Positions 17,800-24,764 of a stretch of 54,692 nucleotides of DNA are shown here, piece after piece. Positions within the stretch are counted from its first letter, which is position 1, and each line of letters opens with the position of its first letter. The notes under the pieces are model-generated. The model was not told where the DNA came from. It made no database searches and saw only the letters and a program-made list of their open reading frames with translations. The stretch covers positions 1 through 54,692 of the forward strand of contig REAB01000056.1 of NCBI GenBank assembly GCA_004293645.1. Direction: 5' to 3'. Source of the DNA: Cytophagia bacterium. GTDB taxonomy: Bacteria > Bacteroidota > Bacteroidia > Cytophagales > Spirosomataceae. The position numbers and the translations under genes were made by a program.

Positions 17800-19566
17800 T
17801 CAATGACCTACACTGGTGTCGTCGCCACGAGGGTCTGAGCCACCTTCGAGCGTACCGTCTGGTTGCACCAAAATACAGTCCATGCGGCCAATTGTATTTT
17901 TTTGTACTTCCAAAATATAACCGCGACTTTGGAGTTTTTTGATGGTGTTTTCGGAAAAACCGTTGGTTTCAAAAACCGTTTTGTCGGGCAACCATTGGTG
18001 GTGAAATTTGAGCGCGTTGACGGCCTGTTGCAAGCTCATACCGTGCTCAAGTACGTTCAAAACCGTCTGAAACACCGACGTAATGATGGTAGAACCGCCA
18101 GGCGTGCCTACTACGCTGTGGAGTTTGCCGTTTTGCTCAATAATGGTGGGTGTCATCGAAGACAACATTCTTTTGCCTGGGGCTATGGCGTTGGCTTTGT
18201 TGCCAATGAGTCCAAACATATTTGGTACGCCTGGTTTGATGCTAAAATCGTCCATTTCGTTGTTCATCAAAAAGCCCGCGCCCGCCACCACTACTTTGCT
18301 GCCGTAGCCGCCGTTGAGTGTCGTTGTTACCGACGAGGCGTTGCCTTCTTTGTCCACAATCGAAAAGTGCGTGGTTTCGGTGCTTTCGTAGCCCGCAATG
18401 GTGCCGCCTTGCAGGGCTTTGCTGTCGGTGGCTTTGGCAAAATCAAAACTGCGCCAGCGTTCTTTGAGGTAGTTGGGGTCGGTGAGTTCTTGCACGGGTA
18501 CTTTTACAAAATCGGGGTCGCCCAAAAACTTGGCACGGTCGGCATAGACCCGCCGCTCGGCTTCAATCATCACCTGCACGGTCGAGTCGGTGTTCCAACC
18601 CCAGCGTTTGAGCGGATAAGGCTCCACCAATTTCATGAGTTGCAACAGCGCCACGCCCCCGCTCGAAACGGGCGGCATCGTAATAATCTTGAAATTTTTG
18701 TAGGTCCCCACCAGCGGTTCTCGCCACGTGGAGTGGTATTGGCGCAGGTCTTTTTTAGAAATAAGCCCTTTACCCCGTTGCATTTCGGCTACCAGCAGTT
18801 TGGCTGTTTGGCCTTTATAAAACCCTTTACGCCCTTTCTTTTGAATGAGCCGTAAAATATTGGCCAAGTCAGTTTGCACAAATACATCGCCCGCTTTCCA
18901 ATCTTGGCCGTCGGGTTTTGCAAAATACGGGGTATTTGGATTTACTTTCTGCACGGTTGGTTTCACCATGTTGAGGCCACGGGCTTCTTTTTCGGTTAAA
19001 ATATGCCCTTTTTCGGCCAAATCAACGGCGGGTTGCAGCAGTGTTTCCCAGGGCAATTTGCCAAATTTTTTGTGGGCTTCTGCCATGCCATCTACCGAGC
19101 CAGGCACGCCGCTGGCCAAATGCCCCGTCATGCTCAAACCCGCAACAACATTGCCCTGCGCGTCGAGATACATGTCTTTGTTGCCTTTGAGTGGGGCCTT
19201 TTCGCGGAAATCAAGCGTGTAGTTTTGGCCTTGCGCCGTGCGATACACAAAAAAACCGCCGCCGCCAATGTTGCCCGCCGAAGGATGCACCACCGCCAGC
19301 GCAAACTGCACGGCCACGGTGGCATCGGTGGCGTTGCCGCCTGCTTTGAGTATTTCAACGCCTACCCGCGAGGCTTCGGGGTGCGCCGAAGCCACCATGC
19401 CATTGGAGGCAAACACGCCTTTTTTGTCGGAGAAAAATGGTTTTTGGTTGGGGTCGTCGGTCAAAAATTGGTAAAAGCCTTTGGTTTCATTGACCTGCTG
19501 GGCGGTAGCGGTAGAAATGTAAAATGCAAAATGTAAAATGGAGAATGTGAGTAAGATTTTTTGCAT
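17800..19566 (-). CDS. ggt: Gamma-glutamyltransferase
   Basis: Transfers or hydrolyses the gamma-glutamyl group of glutathione and related compounds in the periplasm. It has 588 residues, the normal length. After the signal peptide (ending TATAQ) come the large-subunit motifs HPEASRVGVEILKAGGNATD and GGGGFFVYR. The autoprocessing site is TTHFS, where Thr399 becomes the N-terminal nucleophile of the small subunit, followed by the family motif TTTLNGGYGS and the substrate loop SSMTPTII. All key residues are present, so it is probably active. The hydrophobic core of the signal peptide is encoded by 7-bp repeats at 19515-19549; loss or gain of one unit would shift the frame. No operon partner is evident. 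Confidence 0.95.
   Translation of the reverse strand: MQKILLTFSILHFAFYISTATAQQVNETKGFYQFLTDDPNQKPFFSDKKGVFASNGMVASAHPEASRVGVEILKAGGNATDATVAVQFALAVVHPSAGNIGGGGFFVYRTAQGQNYTLDFREKAPLKGNKDMYLDAQGNVVAGLSMTGHLASGVPGSVDGMAEAHKKFGKLPWETLLQPAVDLAEKGHILTEKEARGLNMVKPTVQKVNPNTPYFAKPDGQDWKAGDVFVQTDLANILRLIQKKGRKGFYKGQTAKLLVAEMQRGKGLISKKDLRQYHSTWREPLVGTYKNFKIITMPPVSSGGVALLQLMKLVEPYPLKRWGWNTDSTVQVMIEAERRVYADRAKFLGDPDFVKVPVQELTDPNYLKERWRSFDFAKATDSKALQGGTIAGYESTETTHFSIVDKEGNASSVTTTLNGGYGSKVVVAGAGFLMNNEMDDFSIKPGVPNMFGLIGNKANAIAPGKRMLSSMTPTIIEQNGKLHSVVGTPGGSTIITSVFQTVLNVLEHGMSLQQAVNALKFHHQWLPDKTVFETNGFSENTIKKLQSRGYILEVQKNTIGRMDCILVQPDGTLEGGSDPRGDDTSVGH
19515..19549. repeat. 7-bp tandem repeat in the ggt signal-peptide coding sequence
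   Basis: Four units of AAATGNA (aaatgta, aaatgca, aaatgta, aaatgga) plus a degenerate gaatgtg. On the coding strand it gives ILHFAFYI, the hydrophobic core of the Ggt signal peptide. Confidence 0.85.
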
Positions 19567-19625
19567 GAGGGGTGGTGTTTATATTTGTTAATGCAACATA
19601 CGATTTTTTTGGAAATAATGCGTTT

Positions 19626-20357
19626 TTACAACTCACTGAGCAGTTGTATTGCTACGTTCTCAGCTTCGGCTAAAGTTTCGGGTTTGCCCACGTCGCACCA
19701 GCGGTCTTGGTTGTGTAAATAGCCGCTAATAGTTTGGTTTTGAGCTAATTGCAAATACCAATCTATCATCGAAAAGTAATCTTCGGCGGGGGTGTTGTCA
19801 AAAATTTGGGGATTAATGACGTGAAAACAGCTAAACGAATACATTTGCAATTGGCCCGTTCTGACTACTTTGACGGTTTTAGTTTTGGCGTTCATCCAGC
19901 CACCCAGTTGCATATTGGCATCGTGTAGCATGTAGCGGCTGGTGTCGCGTTGCTGAATGGCGTAAGTAGCCAACGCCCCCGACTGGCCATGCGCGTGGTA
20001 GAGTTTTTGGAGGTCAATGTTACTCAAAATATCGGCGTTGCACACGAAAAAGGGCTGGTCGTCGTCAAAAAACCAGGCGGCTTTTTTGAGGCCGCCGCCC
20101 GTTTCGAGTGGCCGTTCAGCTTCGTGCGAGATTTCTATTCTGATGCCAAAATTGTTTTTTTCTTGCAAAAATGCGGCCATTTTTTCGGCAAAATGATGGG
20201 TATTGATGATGATTTCGCGCACGCCAAAATGAATGAGCCGCCTGATGTTAATTTCTAACAGCGACACCCCGCCTACTTCCACGAGGGCTTTGGGGCGGTC
20301 GTTGGTGAGCGGGCGCAGGCGCGTGCCAAGACCCGCCGCGAAAATCATTGCTTTCAT
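19626..20357 (-). CDS. Sugar-phosphate nucleotidyltransferase family protein (MurU/GMP-like)
   Basis: A 243-residue NTP_transferase-fold enzyme from the ATG at 20357 (MKAMIFAAG); an in-frame TTG at 20366 is less likely. The nucleotide-binding signature FAAGLGTRLRPLT and the lysine in RPKALVEV are intact; the metal-binding Asp is in FFVCNADILS. The length matches N-acetylmuramate-1-phosphate uridylyltransferase and mannose-1-phosphate guanylyltransferase-like proteins that lack a C-terminal beta-helix. It would activate a sugar 1-phosphate for cell-wall recycling or glycan synthesis; the exact sugar is not clear. The gene follows the nitrilase-like gene by about 10 bp, so the pair is probably co-transcribed. 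Confidence 0.85.
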   Translation of the reverse strand: MKAMIFAAGLGTRLRPLTNDRPKALVEVGGVSLLEINIRRLIHFGVREIIINTHHFAEKMAAFLQEKNNFGIRIEISHEAERPLETGGGLKKAAWFFDDDQPFFVCNADILSNIDLQKLYHAHGQSGALATYAIQQRDTSRYMLHDANMQLGGWMNAKTKTVKVVRTGQLQMYSFSCFHVINPQIFDNTPAEDYFSMIDWYLQLAQNQTISGYLHNQDRWCDVGKPETLAEAENVAIQLLSEL

Positions 20358-20367
20358 GGTTTTCAAT

Positions 20368-21393
20368 CTAAGGTTGTATTGTGCCTGTTTCGGTTAGTCT
20401 TTTGATGGTTTCGATTTGGGTTTGTACAAAATGGGCGCGTTCGGCTTTTTTGTGGAGCAACGAATTGACGGGGTAAAACGAATGATTGGCGTAGCTGGGG
20501 GCGTAAAGTTCAAAGCGTTGCCGCGCCAGAAAATTGCTCATGGCCGGTCGCTGACGGTGCGCCCGAAGCGCGGCCAAGTCTATGGTAGCGTTGGCTACCA
20601 TGCTTTCGCCGTAGCCCGCTTCGGCCAGTACGAGTCCTTCATAATTCACTATTTTGGAAGCCCCGTCGGTACTGGCAAACGGAATCGGAATGCCCGCCAT
20701 GCCCGCCGAATTGGCCGACACCACGTAGGCCATGCTCTCAATGGCCCGCGCCAATTTAGCTACATTCTTCTGCGTCAGCAGGTTAGAGGCTACTTCGCTC
20801 GACGAGTGGCACAGCACCTCAGCTCCGCGCATGGCCAAGCAGCGGGCTATTTCGGGATACAATATTTCTTCGGAAGCAATGCAGGCTAAGTTGCCAATTT
20901 CGGTTTTGGCCACTGGAAACAACGCCTCGTAGCCGTAAACTTCCAAATAGCGGTCCATGACATCGTGGGGGGTGGGGGCAAACATAGAGTTGAGCCGCCG
21001 ATAGCGCACCACTACTTCGCCGCTGGGGGCCATCACAAAACTGGTTTGAAAATAAATATCTGGGAAATGCGGGTCGTTTTCATAGACATTGCCCGACAGG
21101 TAAATCTGCAATTTTTGGCAAATTTGGGCCATGCGCTCATATTCTGAGCCGTTGATGTCAATGCTGGCTTTGGCTTTCCAGGCTTCGATGCTTTCGCCCA
21201 TGGGAAAACCCGTCAAAAAATATTCGGGCAGTACAATGAGCTTGGTATCTTTGCCCAAAAACGCCATCGAGGCCGCTATTTGGCTTTCCAAACGCGCCAA
21301 TGTTTGGTTCATAATCACCTGCGCTTCGGCGCGGTTTTGGCACGCATTAACGGTTTGGCAGGTAACTTGCAGGGCTAAGGCTTTGTATCTCAT
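20368..21393 (-). CDS. Nitrilase-superfamily carbon-nitrogen hydrolase
   Basis: A 341-residue cytoplasmic protein of the CN_hydrolase fold. The catalytic Glu is in VLPEYFLTGFPMGE and the nucleophile Cys in NLACIASEEILYPEIAR. The position normally holding the catalytic Lys (YRKxH) reads RYRRLNSMF, so Lys is replaced by Arg. The FAPTPHDVMDRY segment that follows is, as I recall, shared by a nitrilase subfamily with the same Arg, so this may be a family trait rather than a defect. The substrate is unknown; amidase or deaminated-amide repair activities are possible. The start codon overlaps the stop of a repeat-encoded reading frame (ATGA at 21393-21390), and the tandem array begins 12 bp upstream. 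Confidence 0.85.
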   Translation of the reverse strand: MRYKALALQVTCQTVNACQNRAEAQVIMNQTLARLESQIAASMAFLGKDTKLIVLPEYFLTGFPMGESIEAWKAKASIDINGSEYERMAQICQKLQIYLSGNVYENDPHFPDIYFQTSFVMAPSGEVVVRYRRLNSMFAPTPHDVMDRYLEVYGYEALFPVAKTEIGNLACIASEEILYPEIARCLAMRGAEVLCHSSSEVASNLLTQKNVAKLARAIESMAYVVSANSAGMAGIPIPFASTDGASKIVNYEGLVLAEAGYGESMVANATIDLAALRAHRQRPAMSNFLARQRFELYAPSYANHSFYPVNSLLHKKAERAHFVQTQIETIKRLTETGTIQP

Positions 21394-21404
21394 GGTTTTA
21401 GTAT

Positions 21405-21697
21405 CCCCACGCTAAAGCATGGGGTTTGGGGATATTGGGTGTGTAGCCCCACGCGCAGGGCTGACCCCACGGGCGGGGCTGCCCCCACGCTGAAGCATGG
21501 GGTTTGGGGATATTGGGTGTGTAGCCCCACGCGCAGGGCTGACCCCACGGGCGGGGCTGCCCCCACGCTAAAGCATGGGGTTTGGGGATATTGGGCGATA
21601 TACCCCACGGGCGGGGCTGTCCCCACGCTGAAGCATGGGGTTTGGGGATATTGGGCGATATACCCCACGCTGAAGCATGGGGTTTGGGGATATTGGG
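21405..21697. repeat. Modular GC-rich tandem array, 5 core copies
   Basis: Five 35-bp cores start at 21405, 21483, 21561, 21621 and 21663. Each begins ccccacgctRaagcatgggg (an imperfect hairpin) and ends in a G-rich tail. Between cores lie short modules, ccccacgcgcagggct and ccccacgggcggggct, giving periods of 78, 78, 60 and 42 bp, all divisible by three. The array fills the gap between the CpcT-like stop and the nitrilase start. Minus-strand frames stay open through it (92 and 101 codons) and encode Pro/Trp/Gly-rich repeats. Confidence 0.95.
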
Positions 21698-21699
21698 TG

Positions 21700-22317
21700 T
21701 CATCGTATCTTCTTGTATTGCAGGGGCGTGTCGTAGGGCGTGAGGCTTTTGCCGTCTTTTTCGGTGAGTTCCATCACTTCCAAAAAGCCTTTGCCAATGG
21801 TTTCTTCGAGCGTAAAGCGCATTCCGTTGCCCAGCTCGATGGGGTTTTTGAGGTAAAACCCGCGTTTGGTGCGCTGGTAGGTAGCAGGTTTGAAAGTAGG
21901 CGAATCTTTCAAATCGTTGAAATCGAGCGTCCAGTCGGGGTTGCTATTTCTGAAAGTGGCTTTGTTGATGGCGGCAGGAATGGCCACCGAGTGCAAAATA
22001 ACCTCGCCTTTGGGACTTTTCTCAAACCTAAAAATGTACGGCTTGGTCAAGGTGTCTTTGTCGGGATATTTGTAGTAACTTTCTTCCAACACAAACACGC
22101 CGTTGTAGTCGGTTGGCACATTTTTGACGCGGTTTTGGATGATGCGCGTAACGTGCTTGGCGTAAGGGTGAATCTGCTTGCCCATTTTTAGCTCAGTTTC
22201 CACTTGGGCGCGGTTGTCGAAATCGCCCGTGAGGTAAGATAAATACAAGTCAAAATCGCTTTTTTTAGCAAAAGAAAAAGCAACCAATCCAAGCATTACA
22301 ATCAATATTCTGGACAT
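21700..22317 (-). CDS. CpcT/CpeT-like secreted protein
   Basis: A 205-residue protein from the ATG at 22317. It has a signal peptide (ILIVMLGLVAFSFA) and then LYLSYLTGDFDNRAQVE, which resembles the start of CpcT/CpeT (DUF1001) proteins, including the run of charged and aromatic residues in VFVLEESYYKYPDKDT. In cyanobacteria these attach bilins to phycobiliproteins; members in non-photosynthetic Bacteroidota are exported and have no known role, so a lyase activity should not be assumed. An upstream extension to 22380 is encoded by 7-bp repeats and is not credited. The stop TGA (21702-21700) overlaps an ATG that opens a frame through the tandem array. Confidence 0.65.
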   Translation of the reverse strand: MSRILIVMLGLVAFSFAKKSDFDLYLSYLTGDFDNRAQVETELKMGKQIHPYAKHVTRIIQNRVKNVPTDYNGVFVLEESYYKYPDKDTLTKPYIFRFEKSPKGEVILHSVAIPAAINKATFRNSNPDWTLDFNDLKDSPTFKPATYQRTKRGFYLKNPIELGNGMRFTLEETIGKGFLEVMELTEKDGKSLTPYDTPLQYKKIR

Positions 22318-22324
22318 AAAAGTT

Positions 22325-22352
22325 GAATTTGTAGTTTGATATTTGTGGTTTG
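22325..22352. repeat. 7-bp repeat (NNNTTTG, 4 units) upstream of the CpcT-like gene
   Basis: Heptamers gaatttg, tagtttg, atatttg, tggtttg, ending eight bases before the start codon at 22317 and so occupying the leader. Confidence 0.7.
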
Positions 22353-22424
22353 ATAAGTACTTACTCGTAATTATTTGCAATTACAGTAATTCGTTGTAAT
22401 TATCTGTTTATCAGTTTATTACTA

Positions 22425-22499
22425 CCAAATTACCCTTTATTGCAAATCAAAAATAATATAATCGCAGCGGCGAACCGCCTATTTCTGCCCAACTACTTA
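22425..22499 (-). repeat. Dispersed intergenic repeat, copy 2
   Basis: About 75 bp closely matching 15371-15446. The minus strand holds GCGG-TTCG-CCGC, a stem with a UUCG tetraloop in RNA, followed by an AT-rich run. The outer end overlaps the stop codon of the MFS gene (22499-22497), so it starts the 3' untranslated region. Confidence 0.8.
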
Positions 22500-22517
22500 T
22501 TTGTTATTTGATATTTG
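22497..22517. repeat. 7-bp repeat at the 3' end of the MFS gene (3 units)
   Basis: Heptamers ttatttg, ttatttg, atatttg. On the coding strand they encode the final QISNNK and the stop, so the C-terminus of the transporter is repeat-derived. Same unit as 26799-26826. Confidence 0.7.
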
Positions 22518-23738
22518 AACCTTCGGTTTTTTGATAAAAAATGCTGCCACGCAAGCTGCCACGCATAGCCCCAGCATGAGCGTAAAAGCGGGGTCGTAGC
22601 TGCCAGCACTCTTGCGGATTTGCCCCAGCGTAATAATGCCAAAAGCCCCCGCCAGGGTATCTATCATAATGACAACGCCCAAAATACTGCCATAGTGCGG
22701 CCCCTGGTAATACTCGGCTACCAATACTTGAATCATGGTAAAAACGCCGCTGTAACCCAGCCCATAAAGCACCGCAAAAGGCACAATCAAATCGTGGTTT
22801 TGAAGGCTCAATTTTAGGATAACTACGCCCAGCGTAAAATTGAAAATCGAAATCAACAAGATGCGTTTTTTGTCGAAGCGGTCGCCCAGATACCCGAAAG
22901 CAATTTTGCCCAACACCGCAAAAGTAAGATAGACCGCGCTTATTTTGCCCGTTTCAAAGGCATCTAAACCCATATCTTTGAAGTAAAAACCTTGATTGGT
23001 CAAGAAACCCGTGAAGGCAAACCACAAGCCTGCCGTGATGATGAGTAACAAATAAAACTGAAACGAACGAAGGGCTTCTGGCAGCGTAACGCCACTTTTT
23101 GGATTATTTGAGGCCAAAATATCAGTCTGGGGCAGCAGACCGTCGGGATAAGTGCCGAGGTCGGAGGGGCGATTTTTGAGCAAAAATTGGGGAACAACAA
23201 TAAACAACACACCCACCACCACGCTCATCAGCGTCATGGCCGTGCGCCAGCCTTCGTTTTTGATTAAATAGCCCGCCACGGGCGCAAAAATAGCCCCGCC
23301 AAAACTCGACGAATTGAGAAAGAGGCCAATGGCCAGGCCGAGTTTTTTGCTAAACCACTGCCGCAATATGTACATACTGGTTACGATGCCGCCAAAAGCC
23401 AACGCCACCGAATAACCCACGTAATAGGCATTGAGGCCCGAAAGGGTAGTAATATACGGAAAGCTCAAAAACGAGGCCGCAATGCCAATACCCCCAAAAA
23501 GCATGAGCCGTTTGGCCGAAAAACGGTCTAAGGCGTAGCCCACGAGTGGGGCTAAAATGGCAATAATGACGAACATCAAAAAGGGGGCTTTCTGCACGTC
23601 GGCCACGTTCCAGTTGTATTCTTTGGCCGCCGCAGGCAAAAAAAGTGGTGATATGGTGTTGATACCAAAGCCATTGGACCCCGCGTAAATAAAGCAAAGG
23701 CCAAGCAGCACCCACCAGCCGTAAAAAGGTTTTTTCAT
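22497..23738 (-). CDS. Major facilitator superfamily transporter (OFA-like)
   Basis: A 413-residue inner-membrane protein with about 12 hydrophobic helices. It starts MKKPFYGWWVLLGLCFIYAG, typical of the oxalate/formate antiporter-like branch, and has the loop 2-3 motif GYALDRFSAKRLMLFGG and the corresponding GYLGDRFDKKRILL in the second half. FLNSSSFGGAIFAPVAGYLI resembles monocarboxylate-type members. It probably moves a small organic anion; the substrate is not clear from the sequence. The gene stands alone: the next upstream gene on this strand ends about 120 bp away, and a repeat with a hairpin follows the stop directly. Confidence 0.9.
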   Translation of the reverse strand: MKKPFYGWWVLLGLCFIYAGSNGFGINTISPLFLPAAAKEYNWNVADVQKAPFLMFVIIAILAPLVGYALDRFSAKRLMLFGGIGIAASFLSFPYITTLSGLNAYYVGYSVALAFGGIVTSMYILRQWFSKKLGLAIGLFLNSSSFGGAIFAPVAGYLIKNEGWRTAMTLMSVVVGVLFIVVPQFLLKNRPSDLGTYPDGLLPQTDILASNNPKSGVTLPEALRSFQFYLLLIITAGLWFAFTGFLTNQGFYFKDMGLDAFETGKISAVYLTFAVLGKIAFGYLGDRFDKKRILLISIFNFTLGVVILKLSLQNHDLIVPFAVLYGLGYSGVFTMIQVLVAEYYQGPHYGSILGVVIMIDTLAGAFGIITLGQIRKSAGSYDPAFTLMLGLCVAACVAAFFIKKPKVQISNNK

Positions 23739-23860
23739 AATAAACGTAAGATTGTGGCCATTGGCCAGCGCGTGAAAGGTTTAGATTGAATTGATGTGAA
23801 GCCCAAAAATAAAAGTGCGCAACACGGCTACAAATATAGTAATTAAGCAAGTGGCTTGCA

Positions 23861-24202
23861 TCACAACAGCTCTTGCGCGGGGTCCCAGAAAAACTGTTTG
23901 AAGGGCGTAACGCGGTCGTTGATGACGGTGATGCCTTCTTTTTCTAATAGTTCTTGCATGGCCGTTGGGCTCCCAAAAAAGTGTTTGCCCGTAAGCAAGC
24001 CGCTGTGATTAATAACGCGGTGGGCGGGTACGTCGGGGTGGCTGTGGCAGGCGTTCATAGCCCAGCCCACCATCCGTGCGCTGCGCTTCGACCCCAAAAA
24101 ACTACCAATTGCCCCGTAAGAAGTAACGCGGCCAGCGGGGATTTGGCGCACCACGTCATACACATCGTCAAAAAACAGCTTGGTTTTTGGCTTATATTCC
24201 AT
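23861..24202 (-). CDS. Alkyltransferase-like protein (Atl, MGMT fold without the reactive Cys)
   Basis: A 113-residue protein of the O6-alkylguanine-DNA alkyltransferase C-terminal domain, from the ATG at 24202 (an upstream TTG at 24214 is less likely). The DNA-binding helix [23 protein letters not shown] is intact. The active-site motif reads PAHRV instead of PCHRV, so the methyl-accepting Cys is Ala. Proteins of this kind bind alkylated guanine and hand the lesion to nucleotide excision repair, so it is probably a damage sensor, not a transferase. It overlaps the DUF3109 gene by 11 bp, and both follow the LysM transglycosylase gene in one likely operon. Confidence 0.88.
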   Translation of the reverse strand: MEYKPKTKLFFDDVYDVVRQIPAGRVTSYGAIGSFLGSKRSARMVGWAMNACHSHPDVPAHRVINHSGLLTGKHFFGSPTAMQELLEKEGITVINDRVTPFKQFFWDPAQELL

Positions 24203-24764
24203 CGGGTTGCTCAATTTTCTGCACCAATGTTTCGTACCACGCCTCGCCGTATTTGGTAATGAGCGGGTTTTTTAAGAATTTATAAATTGGTACGCCCAGT
24301 TCGCGGCCATTATCACAGGCGGGGGCGCAAATGTGCCAGCGGTCGTAATTGAGTGCTTCGTAGTGGTCATATTTATTGATGCGAATGGGGTACAAAGAGC
24401 AAGAAATGGGCTTGCGAAAGCTGATTTTTTTGTCCAAATAAGCCTGTTCGATGCCACATTTCAAGATGCCCTTTTGGTCGTAGATGGCGTAGGCGCACTC
24501 GCGGCCTTTTACGGTGGGGGTTACGTAGTCGCCGTCGGGGTCAATGGTGTAGGGGCCATCTTGGGCTATAGCTTTGCGGCCTTCTTTCGACAGATACGGC
24601 TCTACTTGGGGGTAAATTTCGTCCAAAACGGCCAGTTCGTCTATTTCCAGCGGCGCGCCCAAGTCGCCTTCTACGCAGCACGCGCCCTTGCATTTGGTGA
24701 GTTCGCACACAAAATAATGGTCGGCTATGTCGTCGCTGATGATGGTGTTGTCAATAACTATCAT
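24192..24764 (-). CDS. DUF3109 family protein (cysteine cluster protein)
   Basis: A 190-residue cytoplasmic protein of the DUF3109/YkgJ-like group. Conserved cysteines are [11 protein letters not shown] near the N-terminus, a pair around [28 protein letters not shown] in the middle and [10 protein letters not shown] near the end, arranged as expected to bind a metal or Fe-S cluster. The biochemical function of the family is not known to me. The start overlaps the stop of the lytic transglycosylase gene (ATGA at 24764-24761), indicating translational coupling, and its end overlaps the Atl gene. Confidence 0.88.
   Translation of the reverse strand: MIVIDNTIISDDIADHYFVCELTKCKGACCVEGDLGAPLEIDELAVLDEIYPQVEPYLSKEGRKAIAQDGPYTIDPDGDYVTPTVKGRECAYAIYDQKGILKCGIEQAYLDKKISFRKPISCSLYPIRINKYDHYEALNYDRWHICAPACDNGRELGVPIYKFLKNPLITKYGEAWYETLVQKIEQPDGI

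Noticed and set aside
21405..21697. CRISPR array
   Set aside because: The intervals are themselves repeated modules of 43, 25 and 7 bp, not unique spacers, and there are no cas genes.
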